This document shows positions 22,314-32,926 of a stretch of DNA of 64,000 bases, one piece after another (position 1 is the stretch's first letter; every line of letters starts with the position of its first letter). The notes beneath the pieces are model-generated. The model searched no databases. It was not told the origin of the DNA and worked only from the letters and a program-made list of their open reading frames with translations. Source of the stretch: Salarias fasciatus (taxonomy: Eukaryota > Chordata > Actinopteri > Blenniiformes > Blenniidae); contig NC_043745.1 in NCBI RefSeq assembly GCF_902148845.1, forward strand, positions 13,556,376 through 13,620,375, read 5' to 3'. A program made the translations under genes and the position numbers.

Positions 22314-23333
22314 CAGTGGCGGCTGCTGGTCTTCCAAGGAGGGGAAGCTCATTTTCAGCATACATTGTAATGTAATTATATTATGCAATGTAATTATATT
22401 GTATAATATATGTAATGCAATTGTAAAGTGTAATTTAACAGTACATTTTATTGGTGACAGCACTTCCAGTCAGCCAGCTCACCTTGTCATACCAGGACAG
22501 CTGAAAAGACCTGTTACTTGTTCCCACCTTTTGCACCAACTCAATCTTAAAAGTTAATCTGCCCTGCAGTTTAACATGAATTTTCACTTTGTAAGGAAGA
22601 CTATCAAATGGCTTCGTCAAAATCCGGTCGACAACATTCACATTGTCTGCCATTGTGTGCAGCTTGCTAGCAGCTGGAACTGCTGCGCGAGGCCAGAGCG
22701 CAGTGTGACGGTTGAGAAGCTCTGCAGCTGCTGGTTGGAGACAGAAACCGCAAAGTGAACTGAAAGAGTCGCCAAACGCAACGCCAGTCGTTTTTCACAA
22801 GCACAAAGTCTCTGAGAATCAGTAAAGCCTCCGAATCAACTCAGAACAACAGAATGAAAAACTTGAGAAGAACTTTGGTGCAGCTTTTTACTTCAAGATC
22901 GCTGATTTGCTCATTTTGCTGTCAATCAAGCTTCAGAAAGCTCATCCAATCACCATGCAGAAGCCCAGCATTCGGGCCAGCCCACTGCCCCATAGACCCC
23001 CAGAGACGCTAAGCCTCCGATGGGCAGGACAAAGCTAAGCATTTATCCAATGACCGTCCAGTTTCACTGCAGCGAACAACCCACTCGAGCTTCCCCATTG
23101 AGTCAGTAGACGCTCGGCGTCCGACTGAAGTGCCGTGCCGCTGCGAGGATGAGTGACAAAACAGCCGAGTCAGTTACCTGTGATAAGTAGCTGATTCTGA
23201 ACAAAAGATGAACACATTGCAGCGCATATTTAGTCAATGCATTGTACACACAACAGTAAATATTGGACTACTTATTTTTTGACATTTTAGAGGAAGCTAA
23301 GCTTCCCTTGCAGTCTTAGAGCAATCGCCACTG
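22314..23333. mobile_element. Non-autonomous hAT-like element (1.0 kb)
   Basis: The ends pair: CAGTGGCG at 22314 and CGCCACTG ending at 23333. Flanking octamers CCTCCATC and TCTCTATT agree at five of eight positions, all differences being transitions, which fits an old 8-bp hAT target duplication. GGGGAAGCT near the left end and AAGCTTCCCTTGC near the right end also pair in part. No transposase inside. Confidence 0.65.
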
Positions 23334-23472
23334 TCTCTATTCCTCAAAAGTCAGTGCTGACGGCTTCTCCATTGTTGCCATGATTTACCAGCGTCTGTGT
23401 CACATTTCGTGTGGAATGAGAGCCCGTGTCTATTGCACAAGCGCAAAGCTGAGAGGGCTGCAGCGGTGTCAC

Positions 23473-24571
23473 TGGGGATGGGAATCGAGAACCGGTTCTT
23501 TTGTAGAACCGGCTCATGCCTCGTTTCCAAGGAATCATTTGTCTGTCTCCGTCAAGATTCCACTTATTGGTTCCGCTGTCTGCGTGACGATGTACCAAGC
23601 GCGGAGCAAAATGCTGGACTCACAGCAGCCACAGTGCAGCTGCAGTAGGCTCTGGTGCCGCTACAGAGCTGCGGTCTGGAAACTTTCAGCAAGGATCCTA
23701 TCTTTCCGGACGTTGGAGCCCTGCCGCTTCAATCTAAACACAAGCAAGTCGGATGCCAGATGGAAAGTAGATACGTGTTCCAAAACCAATTATTTAAAAA
23801 AATAATAGTCTGTGTTGTATTATTGCCTTAACATTGTTTTTTGCAATTCTTCTGGTAGAATATATAACAAATAATGTGATATAATCATTATATGCATTAG
23901 AAGAATGAACGATGTTGTACTTACTCATTGTAGCAAAGTCAAAGGACACCAAAATTGCACAAAACAGCTGAGGTTCTGTGTTGCCAGATTGAGTGGGTTT
24001 CAGGGTTCTTTTGAACCCGACGGGTGGGCTGATGAAATTGTTATGTTTTGGTGATGTGCTTTTTTTTATTATGCAAATCCAGTTTTTTGGTTTTAACATG
24101 CATTTTCTACAGAGTTGGAGATTTAGGCTGCTGTGTGGTTGTACGACGGTTTTAAAATTATGTTTGGGAGAGATCTGGCAACCTCCTTCAGCTGACAGCA
24201 AACACAGAGGCAGTGTGAATGATAGTGCTGCAGAGTCGGACCAGACACACACACAGGCATCCAGTGTGAGCCCGGTGTAATTTGGTTTTGAGCTTTCCAA
24301 CATGGCGTCGAGGAAGAAGCACTCCGGAGTTTGGCTGGAACTAAAATATGAAATTTGGGCAACTTGCAAAGCTTGCAAAGTTTTCATGACATGGACATTT
24401 TTTTTTTCCTATTCAGGATGAAGATAATAAAGAGTTGATGCAAACACCCATTTGTATTATTTCATTTCTCACTCAATGAGAATCGATAAGAGAATCCATA
24501 AGGAATCATATCGATAAGCAGTATCGACAATGGAATCGGAATCGCTAAATTCTTAACAATTCCCATCCCCA
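23473..24571. mobile_element. hAT element with perfect 8-bp target duplication
   Basis: The 13-bp terminal inverted repeat TGGGGATGGGAAT starts at 23473, and its complement ends at 24571. The target duplication GGTGTCAC is at 23465-23472 and 24572-24579. Near the right end the plus strand keeps a BED-finger-like start (from about 24303: MASRKKHSGVW then ATCKACKVF), so it derives from a ZBED-type hAT but cannot be autonomous. Confidence 0.9.
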
Positions 24572-24725
24572 GGTGTCACAGTCAGATCTGTCCGTAGGAG
24601 AAGTAATGTTTGAAAAAGGAACTACGTTTCTTTGCCAAATTTTCAGTAGCAGCACGTTTCGTTAGTTTTTACCGGAAAAAGCAGTTTTTTTTACAACCAA
24701 CACTGGTTGTTCCTTGCAACCAAAC

Positions 24726-25440
24726 TGTTTTTACTCGTTTGTTTTTTTCAGTCTATTTTTGAATGCAGAGTTTGACATTTTCTGTTTGTTGAGCTTCTTG
24801 TCAAAAGCTTGATAATAAGACCAAATTGACAACTTCTCTCTCACCCATAGAAGCTTTTAGTTTTTTGCAGAAAAACGCAAAAGGGAAACAGCGTTTTTGT
24901 TCTGCAATTCAACACAACCAGGAGCTGATTCACTCTTGATCTTTATAGTGCAGAAATGAGATTCCTGTGTTCTTCTCAAACTTTTCGGAAGAGAAAAAAA
25001 ATCAAACAAGGCTGCATATTTCTTTTAAATGCTATTTTATTTAGTCACAGGTCATTTATTCTTCTGTCTGTCAGGGCACATCTCACAGAGGATCAGCATT
25101 ACTGTTGTGAAATTTCTGTACCAAATGTATTTTTAAGTATTATGTTTTGAACCCAGAAGGGGTTTTGTGTCTTTTTGTTGTACCATAAACTCAGACAACT
25201 TTTTAACCTTCCAGCTTTACACTTGCTCTCATTCATTTGAATATATCTAAAGCATTTCAAGTACTCAATCTAAACTGAAGACAGCACAAATTTTCAAGCA
25301 TATGAGGACTCAGCAGCCCAATCTGAAGATGGTTCAATCCACGACAGTGCACACTTTGCTTAGATGAATATAAATGTTCATTCCCCAAAATGAAGGAAAG
25401 GCTGTACTCATCAATATGTGGCTTCAAATAAATCCATCAA
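24726..25440 (+). repeat. Ghost of a CALHM gene: 3'-UTR and spacer only
   Basis: 24726-25170 aligns with the 3' UTR of CALHM-like gene 1 (2250-2700; shared GACATTTTCTGT and GATAATAAGACCAAATTGAC). 25310-25440 aligns with the CALHM-UGT spacer. No CALHM coding exon precedes it. Confidence 0.75.
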
Positions 25441-26011
25441 ATGAAATCAAATTAATCTTCATTTAAAATGCACTTTTCATCTCAGAAAAACAACACAAAG
25501 CATGTTACAAAATTTAAACAAAAGTCAATATATAGTGAAATAAAAACAGTAACACCTAAATCATAGAAAGAAATAAAGGAAAGAAAGCCTGTTCAAAATG
25601 TTAAAGAATGAAAAATTCATGAAGTGCAGTCACATGTTTTGGAATTTTCACAGATTTCACAGATTTATTTTACTTCTTTTCAGGCAATCAAGTTTTATCA
25701 ATGCTTCCTTGTGAGGGCAATGGATTGACCCATGTATATTGTGATAGGTTGAAGATAACAAAAGGCCATCAAGCACTGAGTAAACACAATAACGTGTGGG
25801 TTGAAATAATAGGTTTTTGAAATATAGAGAATTTAATACAATCAGCCTAAAAACAAAAAGTGACCAGTGGTGATTGAATCTAAGATTGCGAAAGATTATA
25901 CAGTTATATTTTACATGAATCAGTTCAGCGATTTGCAGTTTGTCTTTGAACCATCAACAGAAAATTACAGTATGAAGTAGAAGCCTTTCAAGCCTTTTGC
26001 CATGTTTATTC

Positions 26012-27586
26012 TTAATCTCGTTTACTTTTTGTTCTCAGACAAGCAGAGCACATGCATTTTAAAATGGCACAAAAGATGCCAAGAACAAGCAGCACAAGTC
26101 CAAGTAAGAAGGCCACCACATCTACAGAGTGGTAGGAGTACCAGGGCATCCTGTAGGACTCAGTTCTCAGGTGAGCTGCTCCTTTGTGCCTCATGACAAA
26201 CTCTATCCAGAAGATGGCGTTATCCAGTGGCTTGGTTGGCTGATCCCTGTGCAGCCTGGAGAGTCTCTGCATGTTGTTCCTGTAGGAGGGCTCAGTCAGG
26301 ACTTCCTGAACACCCTGAAAGAAGATGTCTTCATTCATGGTAAAAATGTCCATTATCTTCCCCGCTCCTCGTACTCCAATTCGGAGTAGATTATCACGCT
26401 GATCAAAAATCAATGGAAGTCCGATTATCGGGACTCCGTGATAAATGGCCTCTTGAACACCATTTGTGCCTCCATGAGCCACGAATGCTTTAATCTTAGG
26501 ATGTCCCAAAAGGTCATTCTGCGGCATCCAGTTGACCAGTAATGTGTTGTTTCCCAGAGTCGCTGGTGTGCGGCCTGTATGCCTCCAGATGACTTTCTGT
26601 GGTAGTTTAGCAAAAGCTGCTGCAATCTCATCAGCTAAATCATGGGGAATCTCTCCAATCAAAGTCCCCAGAGACATGATGATGACTCCATGATCTCCTG
26701 AACTCTGCACAAACTCCTCCAAGTCCTGCGGCAGAGGCTTTGCAGGTTTACACTGGAAGCCGCCCATATAAATGACATTTGGCATAGTGGGACGAGGGAA
26801 ATCAAGCACAAAGTCCACTCTCATGAGCCACAGGTCTGCAGCTTGAAACAAGGACAAGTAGTCTGCGTCTGGACCGAGATATTCTGTGACTAATCTACCA
26901 AAACGTGGGATGACATGCTGGATGGCTTGATATTCCATGTAGCCGTAAACAATGACATTTAGGACTCTCTCAAAAAAGGTCATTTTATCAGACAGCTCAG
27001 TTCCGACTAATGGACAGTAAGACAGAGGAGAAGGTGCAATTGCAAAATGACCCTCGCCATGACTAGTCCATCTTACATTCAAAACAAGAGGCACCTTGAG
27101 GTAGTGGGCAAGCATGACACCTATTGGAACGACCGGGTCTGTCAGTACCAGGTCATACTTGGCATCTTGGAGAGACTGTATCAGTTCTTTGCTTTCAAAA
27201 ATCTGTTTAATCATGTTGGCTGTCATGTCATTCATTTCAGAGACCTTTTCATTTTGTTCCATTTCCAGTTGCAGTCGCTTCCACAGGGACTTCTCTCCCC
27301 TCTGGATTTCCAGCAACCGAGTCACAAATTCAGTTAGAAATTCTTCTTCAAATCCGGACTCAGTACTAATAGTAATTGAAGTATAGAGCGGGGAGGATTC
27401 CTTAACGTACCAACTGTCTGCTGCTCGCAAGACAAAAATCTGGTGACCCTTTGAATGAAGTGCCTCAATAATGACTTTCATGTTCACCCAGTGGCTCCCG
27501 TCCACTGGAACTACAAGTATTTTTCCGCCAGACGCTGCAGCTGCCCACAGCCAGCAGAGATTCAGCCACAGCCAGGGCCACTGCAT
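26012..27586 (-). CDS. ugt5: UDP-glucuronosyltransferase B (UGT5-like)
   Basis: 524 aa in one coding exon, same architecture as UGT A: signal peptide 1-20, His32, Asp150, UDP-sugar signature about 356-400, membrane helix about 489-509 and KSKRD ER-retrieval end. By eye it differs from A at roughly 35 residues, about two thirds of them within 54-131, the part that shapes the acceptor pocket in UGTs. The rest is almost unchanged. One change, VNWM instead of VDWM, lies just before the UDP-sugar signature. Start at ATG 27586 after the same TCTTCAG acceptor. It is probably a recent duplicate of A with a diverged or converted acceptor region, and so a different substrate range (inference). Confidence 0.95.
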   Translation of the reverse strand: MQWPWLWLNLCWLWAAAASGGKILVVPVDGSHWVNMKVIIEALHSKGHQIFVLRAADSWYVKESSPLYTSITISTESGFEEEFLTEFVTRLLEIQRGEKSLWKRLQLEMEQNEKVSEMNDMTANMIKQIFESKELIQSLQDAKYDLVLTDPVVPIGVMLAHYLKVPLVLNVRWTSHGEGHFAIAPSPLSYCPLVGTELSDKMTFFERVLNVIVYGYMEYQAIQHVIPRFGRLVTEYLGPDADYLSLFQAADLWLMRVDFVLDFPRPTMPNVIYMGGFQCKPAKPLPQDLEEFVQSSGDHGVIIMSLGTLIGEIPHDLADEIAAAFAKLPQKVIWRHTGRTPATLGNNTLLVNWMPQNDLLGHPKIKAFVAHGGTNGVQEAIYHGVPIIGLPLIFDQRDNLLRIGVRGAGKIMDIFTMNEDIFFQGVQEVLTEPSYRNNMQRLSRLHRDQPTKPLDNAIFWIEFVMRHKGAAHLRTESYRMPWYSYHSVDVVAFLLGLVLLVLGIFCAILKCMCSACLRTKSKRD

Positions 27587-27592
27587 TTTCAC

Positions 27593-28168
27593 CCTGAAGA
27601 CAGGAGAAAGAACATTTTACAAATGCACAATCATATCTTTATTTCTATAATACATGAGACAGATGTCATAATGACGAATATAGGTTATATCACGTTTTTC
27701 TCTCGAATCAAAAGTCATCAACTGTAAACTTAATCATCTCAACTATTTATGTACATTGATATATACATTAAGAGAACTGATTCCTCCATACGTGCTCTTT
27801 GTATTTAAGCAAACAGTCATCCTGCCAATCTAATCCACTGCAACTGAAAAAATGCACATGCTAGTTAAATAGTAACTTAAAACACACACAAGCTTTCAGA
27901 TTTTCTATTGATACAAAAATGCCATTACCTTTGTTTTGGCAGTCAGTGTAATTTGTTTGTTCCCAGAGAGCAGAACACATGCAGCTCTGTCCAATTTCAA
28001 TCTTTTTCCTCGACTTTGTTCACTGGAACTTCGTGCAGGGACATATAAACGCCTTGGTGATAAAGAGAAAAGGGAGGGGAAAGCTGTAAACCTTGCAAAG
28101 GTCAGTGAAAGACCAATGACTCCAAACCAGTACTGTATTAATCTTTCCTGTTTCATGAATTCGGATGA
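27593..28168 (-). promoter_or_regulatory. UGT B upstream block with 5' non-coding exon (copy 4)
   Basis: Same elements as copy 3: acceptor near 27593, donor context ACAAAG/GTAATGG near 27930, TATATAAA core near 28030-28040, AAAGAGAAAAGGGAGGGG at about 28062 and GACTCCAAACCAGTACTG near 28118. It ends about 170 bp from the 3' end of UGT C, with no CALHM sequence in between. Confidence 0.65.
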
Positions 28169-28251
28169 TGGTATTTTTCTAAAAATGTGAAAACACAAAT
28201 ATAGTTTTTTAAACAAAAATAAGCTCACTCCTTCAGTACAAATCACATTTC

Positions 28252-28257
28252 TTTATT
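28252..28257 (-). terminator. Poly(A) signal of UGT C
   Basis: Minus-strand AATAAA about 80 bases after the UGT C stop codon. Confidence 0.5.
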
Positions 28258-28335
28258 ATTTTGGAAACAATTATTCATATCTATGAGTGCAGAAAAGATC
28301 AACACATGCTAAAATTGTCCGTTCATTTCTCCAAG

Positions 28336-29907
28336 TTAGTCAGATTTAAATTTTCTTTTAAAAAGCCTTCTAAAGCTGAACCACACCATCATGATAAAGC
28401 ATGACATTGCAAGAAGTACAACTGACAGTAAAATTAAAATGACATCTACAGAGTAGTAGGAGTACCAGGGCATCCTGTAGGACTCAGTTCTCAGGTGAGC
28501 TGCACCGTTGTGCCTCATGACAAACTCTATCCAGAAGATGGCGTTATCCAGTGGCTTCACTGGCTGATCCCTGTGCAGCCTGGAGAGTCTCTGCATGTTC
28601 ATCCTGTAGGAGGGCTCAGCCAGGACTTCCTCAATTTCCTTTTGGAATATGTTCTTATTCAGATCAGAAACATCAATAACTTTTGCAACAGCCTTTGCCT
28701 TGAGCCTGGAGAGATTGTCAGCTTGATCAAAAACTATTGGGATCCCAACAATTGGAACCCCGTGGTATATCGCCTCATAAACCCCATTAGTTCCACCATG
28801 GCTTATAAATAGTTTCACATTTGGATGTCCTAGGAGGTCATTCTGTGGCATCCAATCAACCAGCAAAGTGTTGTTGCCCAGACTGGCCGGCCTGTCGCCT
28901 TTATACCTCCATATAACTCTCTGTGGTAATTCAGCGAAAGCTGCCGCAATCTCATCAGCGAGGTCCAGTGGAAGATCTGCAACGAGAGTCCCCAGGGACA
29001 TGATGATGACTCCATGATCTTCTGAGCCCTGCACAAACTCCTCCAAGTGCTGCGGCAGAGGTTTTGCAGGTTTACACTGAAACCCCCCCATGTGGATGAT
29101 ATTTGGCATGGTGGGGCGAGGAAACTCAAACACGAAGTCCACTCTCATGAGCCACAGGTCTGCGGCTTGAAACAGAGAGAAGTAGTCTGTGGAGCCAAAG
29201 TAGCGGCTTGACAAAGCAGAATAATGTGGTCCTACAACCTGCTTGTACAGATGCATCCTCATGGTAAAGAAAAATATGTTTTTCATCCTCTCAAAAAAAG
29301 TCATCTGATCAGTTAACTCTGATGGTGGAAGTGGGACATAAGACAGTGGAGAGGGTGCAACAGCAAAATGAGCCTCACCATGAACAGTCCATCGGGCGTT
29401 GAACACTAATGGCAAGCCAAGGTAGTGGGCTAGGAAAACACCCCCACCATTAGCAGGGTCTGTTAAAACTGCATCAAACTTCGCTTCTTGAAAACACTTC
29501 ATCAACTCTTTATTTTCAAACACGTAGGTCACAAGTTCACAGATTTTCTTGTGCAGTTCAAAGAACTTGTCTTTTAACTCCATGTCTAAGGCAAGGCGCT
29601 CCCAAACAGATCCTCTGCCTCGTCTGATTCTGATGATCTCAGACACAAAGACCTGAAAAAAATCCTCATTCCCACCACCGGCAACATCCACAGTGACCGC
29701 CTTGTAGTGTGGAGACGTTTCACTGATGTACCAGCTGTCCATGGCTCGAATCACCGTCACAGCGTGTCCTCGCAAATGCAGCTCCTCAACCAGCACCCTC
29801 ATGTTCACCCAGTGGCTGCCATCATGTGGAAAAACCAAAACCTTTCCTCCTTGAGCAGGAGGGAAAATCCCAGAGAGAGAGAGGATGAGAGTGAGTGCCA
29901 AAAACAT
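28336..29907 (-). CDS. ugt5: UDP-glucuronosyltransferase C (UGT5-like)
   Basis: 523 aa in one coding exon. Signal peptide about 1-20, catalytic His32 (DGSHW), Asp150 (AVLTDP), UDP-sugar signature with SHGGTNGVYEA and IVFDQADN, C-terminal membrane helix and a KFKSD end that fits K-x-K-x-x ER retrieval. It is clearly more distant from A and B than they are from each other, especially in the N-terminal acceptor half (residues 70-240), while residues 240-480 stay close to them. ATG 29907 was chosen over an upstream in-frame TTG. A strong acceptor (TTTTTTTCCAG) lies about 22 bases upstream, again implying a 5' non-coding exon. Its upstream region does not carry the shared CALHM/UGT block. Confidence 0.95.
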   Translation of the reverse strand: MFLALTLILSLSGIFPPAQGGKVLVFPHDGSHWVNMRVLVEELHLRGHAVTVIRAMDSWYISETSPHYKAVTVDVAGGGNEDFFQVFVSEIIRIRRGRGSVWERLALDMELKDKFFELHKKICELVTYVFENKELMKCFQEAKFDAVLTDPANGGGVFLAHYLGLPLVFNARWTVHGEAHFAVAPSPLSYVPLPPSELTDQMTFFERMKNIFFFTMRMHLYKQVVGPHYSALSSRYFGSTDYFSLFQAADLWLMRVDFVFEFPRPTMPNIIHMGGFQCKPAKPLPQHLEEFVQGSEDHGVIIMSLGTLVADLPLDLADEIAAAFAELPQRVIWRYKGDRPASLGNNTLLVDWMPQNDLLGHPNVKLFISHGGTNGVYEAIYHGVPIVGIPIVFDQADNLSRLKAKAVAKVIDVSDLNKNIFQKEIEEVLAEPSYRMNMQRLSRLHRDQPVKPLDNAIFWIEFVMRHNGAAHLRTESYRMPWYSYYSVDVILILLSVVLLAMSCFIMMVWFSFRRLFKRKFKSD

Positions 29908-30275
29908 CTTCAAACCTTTGCTGAGCTTTCTGGAAAAAAAGAAAAGAAAAAACAGTTGTTACTCGTGAATCAGAGAATCTGTGTGCATGCTCAGACAAAG
30001 CAATGCTGTTCCAACTGAACTCTCTTTACTTGTGTGGGGAAGCTCCCTCTAGTGGGCCCCATGTGTATGTGGCACATGGGGCCTGTCAAAGGAAGCCAGT
30101 GCTGCTCGGTGCCAAGAGCAACAGTCAGGCAACTGTGTCACTGAGCAAAACATGTCCTTTATATCTGTCAGTGTATCAAATTGTCCTAGAAAGATGCACA
30201 ACATGCATGCATGACAAAATTCAAGCAATCATGCAAGCTTTCTACAGTGAAACTAAAGAGACAAGGGTGATTGTT

Positions 30276-30301
30276 ACTCTCTCTCTCTCTCTGTCTCTCT
30301 C

Positions 30302-30336
<35 letters not shown>
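30276..30336. repeat. (CT)n microsatellite with GT interruptions
   Basis: CTCTCT units interrupted by CTGTCT, about 60 bp. Confidence 0.95.
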
Positions 30337-32240
30337 GGACAGTACTGATCCAAATAAAACAATCCAGGCAAAGAAAAAGCTGAAACGAAACTATTGCAAC
30401 TATAAAAGACAATATCCTGTATCATTTCCACCGCCGTCATGACACTTGTATTTTTTTAACGAAATCTCTGCACTGACATTAAACTTTAGTCTTAAGGTGG
30501 AGTGGATCACAACTACACTGTTACTGACGGGAAAAGGCTACACGCGCACAAGCATAAATCCTGTTCTTTCTTCACACAGCCAAACGAGTTTTTTTTTAAC
30601 GATAGGACCCTCTTTGAAGTGACATACAGTATTTCCATTCAAAGATACACTCCATAAAATAAAAAGAACTGTATTGTATTATATATAAGAACTGTATAGA
30701 TATATCTGATTTCCAAACTAAACCAAATAAACCGAGTGTTGCATAATGTAATGAAGAGAGTCACATCTTTCCAACATGCATTCAACATCAAGCACTCCAA
30801 CATGAAAACATGCACTTTTTGCCAAATAACATAAAATGAGCGACATGCTCGGGATCATCTAGGTTTTCTCTTACTGTAGACTGCTGTACACATGCAGCTG
30901 GAAAAACACTTACTCATTTCCTCTTTCTTTATTTTCCTTTGTCCTGGCCACACCTATGAGATAATACCCTGCATGTTTTGCTCCTGAAGAGAATACCTCT
31001 CACTTAATACAGTACAATGCTTGAGTTTTCTGTAACATGGTCATACTTTCAAATGCCTGAACTCCCCAGAACTGGATTTGCTGAAACTACATCAAAACTG
31101 CAGTGATCTGAAACTTTCACCTAAATTTATAAACACATGAAATATGAGGAACACTCACGCAGCTGGATCTTTTTGAAGTTGAAGCAGTGGCAGAAAAGTT
31201 AAATCTAAAATCACTTCAAAATCAGTTTTGACTGACAGAGAGATACTGATAAAGTATGATATATCCCAGGTTGATACTGAAAGAAAGAAACTCCACCTCA
31301 AACATGCATAAAGGGCTGAAAGAAGACAGGTCTAAGCAAGCCCAACAAGTCTGACATGAGGGAAGTATACTGACAGTTTTCCTTCAGCTTTTAGTTTAGA
31401 AGTGATTTTCAAAGCATTCGGAATAGAGTGGAGGTGCTAATATTTACAGGACTGAAGAGAAGGAAGAGAAGATCAAATTACAGTCGTGAATATTTAATGT
31501 GTAATGTATATACAGCAAATTGTCAGTCATGTTTCTCTCTCATACGCCATTGATCAACTGTTTTGTATAGATCATAGGTGTAGAACCATGTTTCCTGTCT
31601 TACATTAATGCTGTTTCGGAACATCACAAGTTTCAAATGTGTATGATGGGATGGTAAACAAACAAATACCTGCGAGTGTGAACCAGTAAACCTTGAGCTT
31701 TGTGAACCTCTTATCTTCATCAGGTCAGCACCTGTGTTTTAACTCAAACTGCTCATTACCCGTTTGTTGCATCAATACTGTGGCATCTGCAACGCTCCGC
31801 CATGTGATTCAGAACCGGCTTTTGGCAGCGAACCCTGCATGCAGTCAGCTGTCCTTTTGTATTCCGTCAGCACTACAGTTCTTGAACTATTTCGAAAAGC
31901 ACCTACCTTCAACCACATGAGTTTAGAGTTGCAGTTCGGTCCATCAGGCTTCAACGTCACACTGCCTGTGTTGGATGAAACCAATAGGAAGTTGCACAAT
32001 ACCCTGGTGGAGAGCTTGGGTGAAAAATGAGTGCAAAAAAAAAACAAACAAAAAAAAAACACACATGGAGTTCCTCAAAGATTCAATGTTGGCCTCTCAT
32101 ATTTAACAGAAGAGACCGAGACTGGGGTAGAAATAAGTAAGAATTTATAAAATGGAAATAAAATAAAATAAAACCGCATCACAGAAAAATAAGTTATTTA
32201 AATCAATATTGAATGTGCCAGAATTTTCTTCAACTGAATA

Positions 32241-32241
32241 C

Positions 32242-32310
<69 letters not shown>
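32241..32310. repeat. (CA)n microsatellite
   Basis: More than 30 CA units with one CG interruption near the left end. Confidence 0.97.
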
Positions 32311-32313
<3 letters not shown>

Positions 32314-32926
32314 CTAGGAGAAGGCAACCTATGCCAGATTTTGTATGTACTTTTGGGTTTCATCTTACAGTAGCACCTTAGCAGCGAAAAAAATCAGCTC
32401 TCTACCTCTTCAATAAGTAATCAAGTAAAGCAGTGGTGAGCAAACCTGTTCCTTCAGAGCCCCTATGATAATGTCTCCCCAGGAACAGGCAGCTTACCAC
32501 TTCTACACTGCAGGGAGAGAACTAGAACATGCTCAATATGTTCAGTAACAAAGATATAGATCATTCAGAAAATAATTCATGTGACAGCACTGAGAACAAA
32601 TGCAATATGTCACACATCATATCTTAATAGTGTTTTTTACTCAGACTTTGGTGGACCCCTCTTCTGCAGTCGATTGTATAGTGAGTCAAATGTATGTCTT
32701 GTAAAAATCACAATTATTTGGCGCAGGTGTGTTGGGGATTGGAGAAACAAAATGGTGTGTTCACCCTCTTTAGGGACCAAATGGATCAAAATGGAACTTT
32801 CCATCAGTTTTTTCCAGATAATTTTAATTACAATAGTTTTATCATTCATTTTCTCTGTACATTTTATGTCGTCAACCTTTGTCACATTAGTCGAGTCAAA
32901 ATGGGAAATGGTTTGTCTGAAAGAAC

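Larger units (their letters stand above)
29930..32926. other. Intergenic, upstream of UGT C
   Basis: No gene recognised. Contains a (CT)n run and a CA repeat listed separately, and an A-rich patch at 32035-32060. Short open frames have no domain. Confidence 0.5.
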
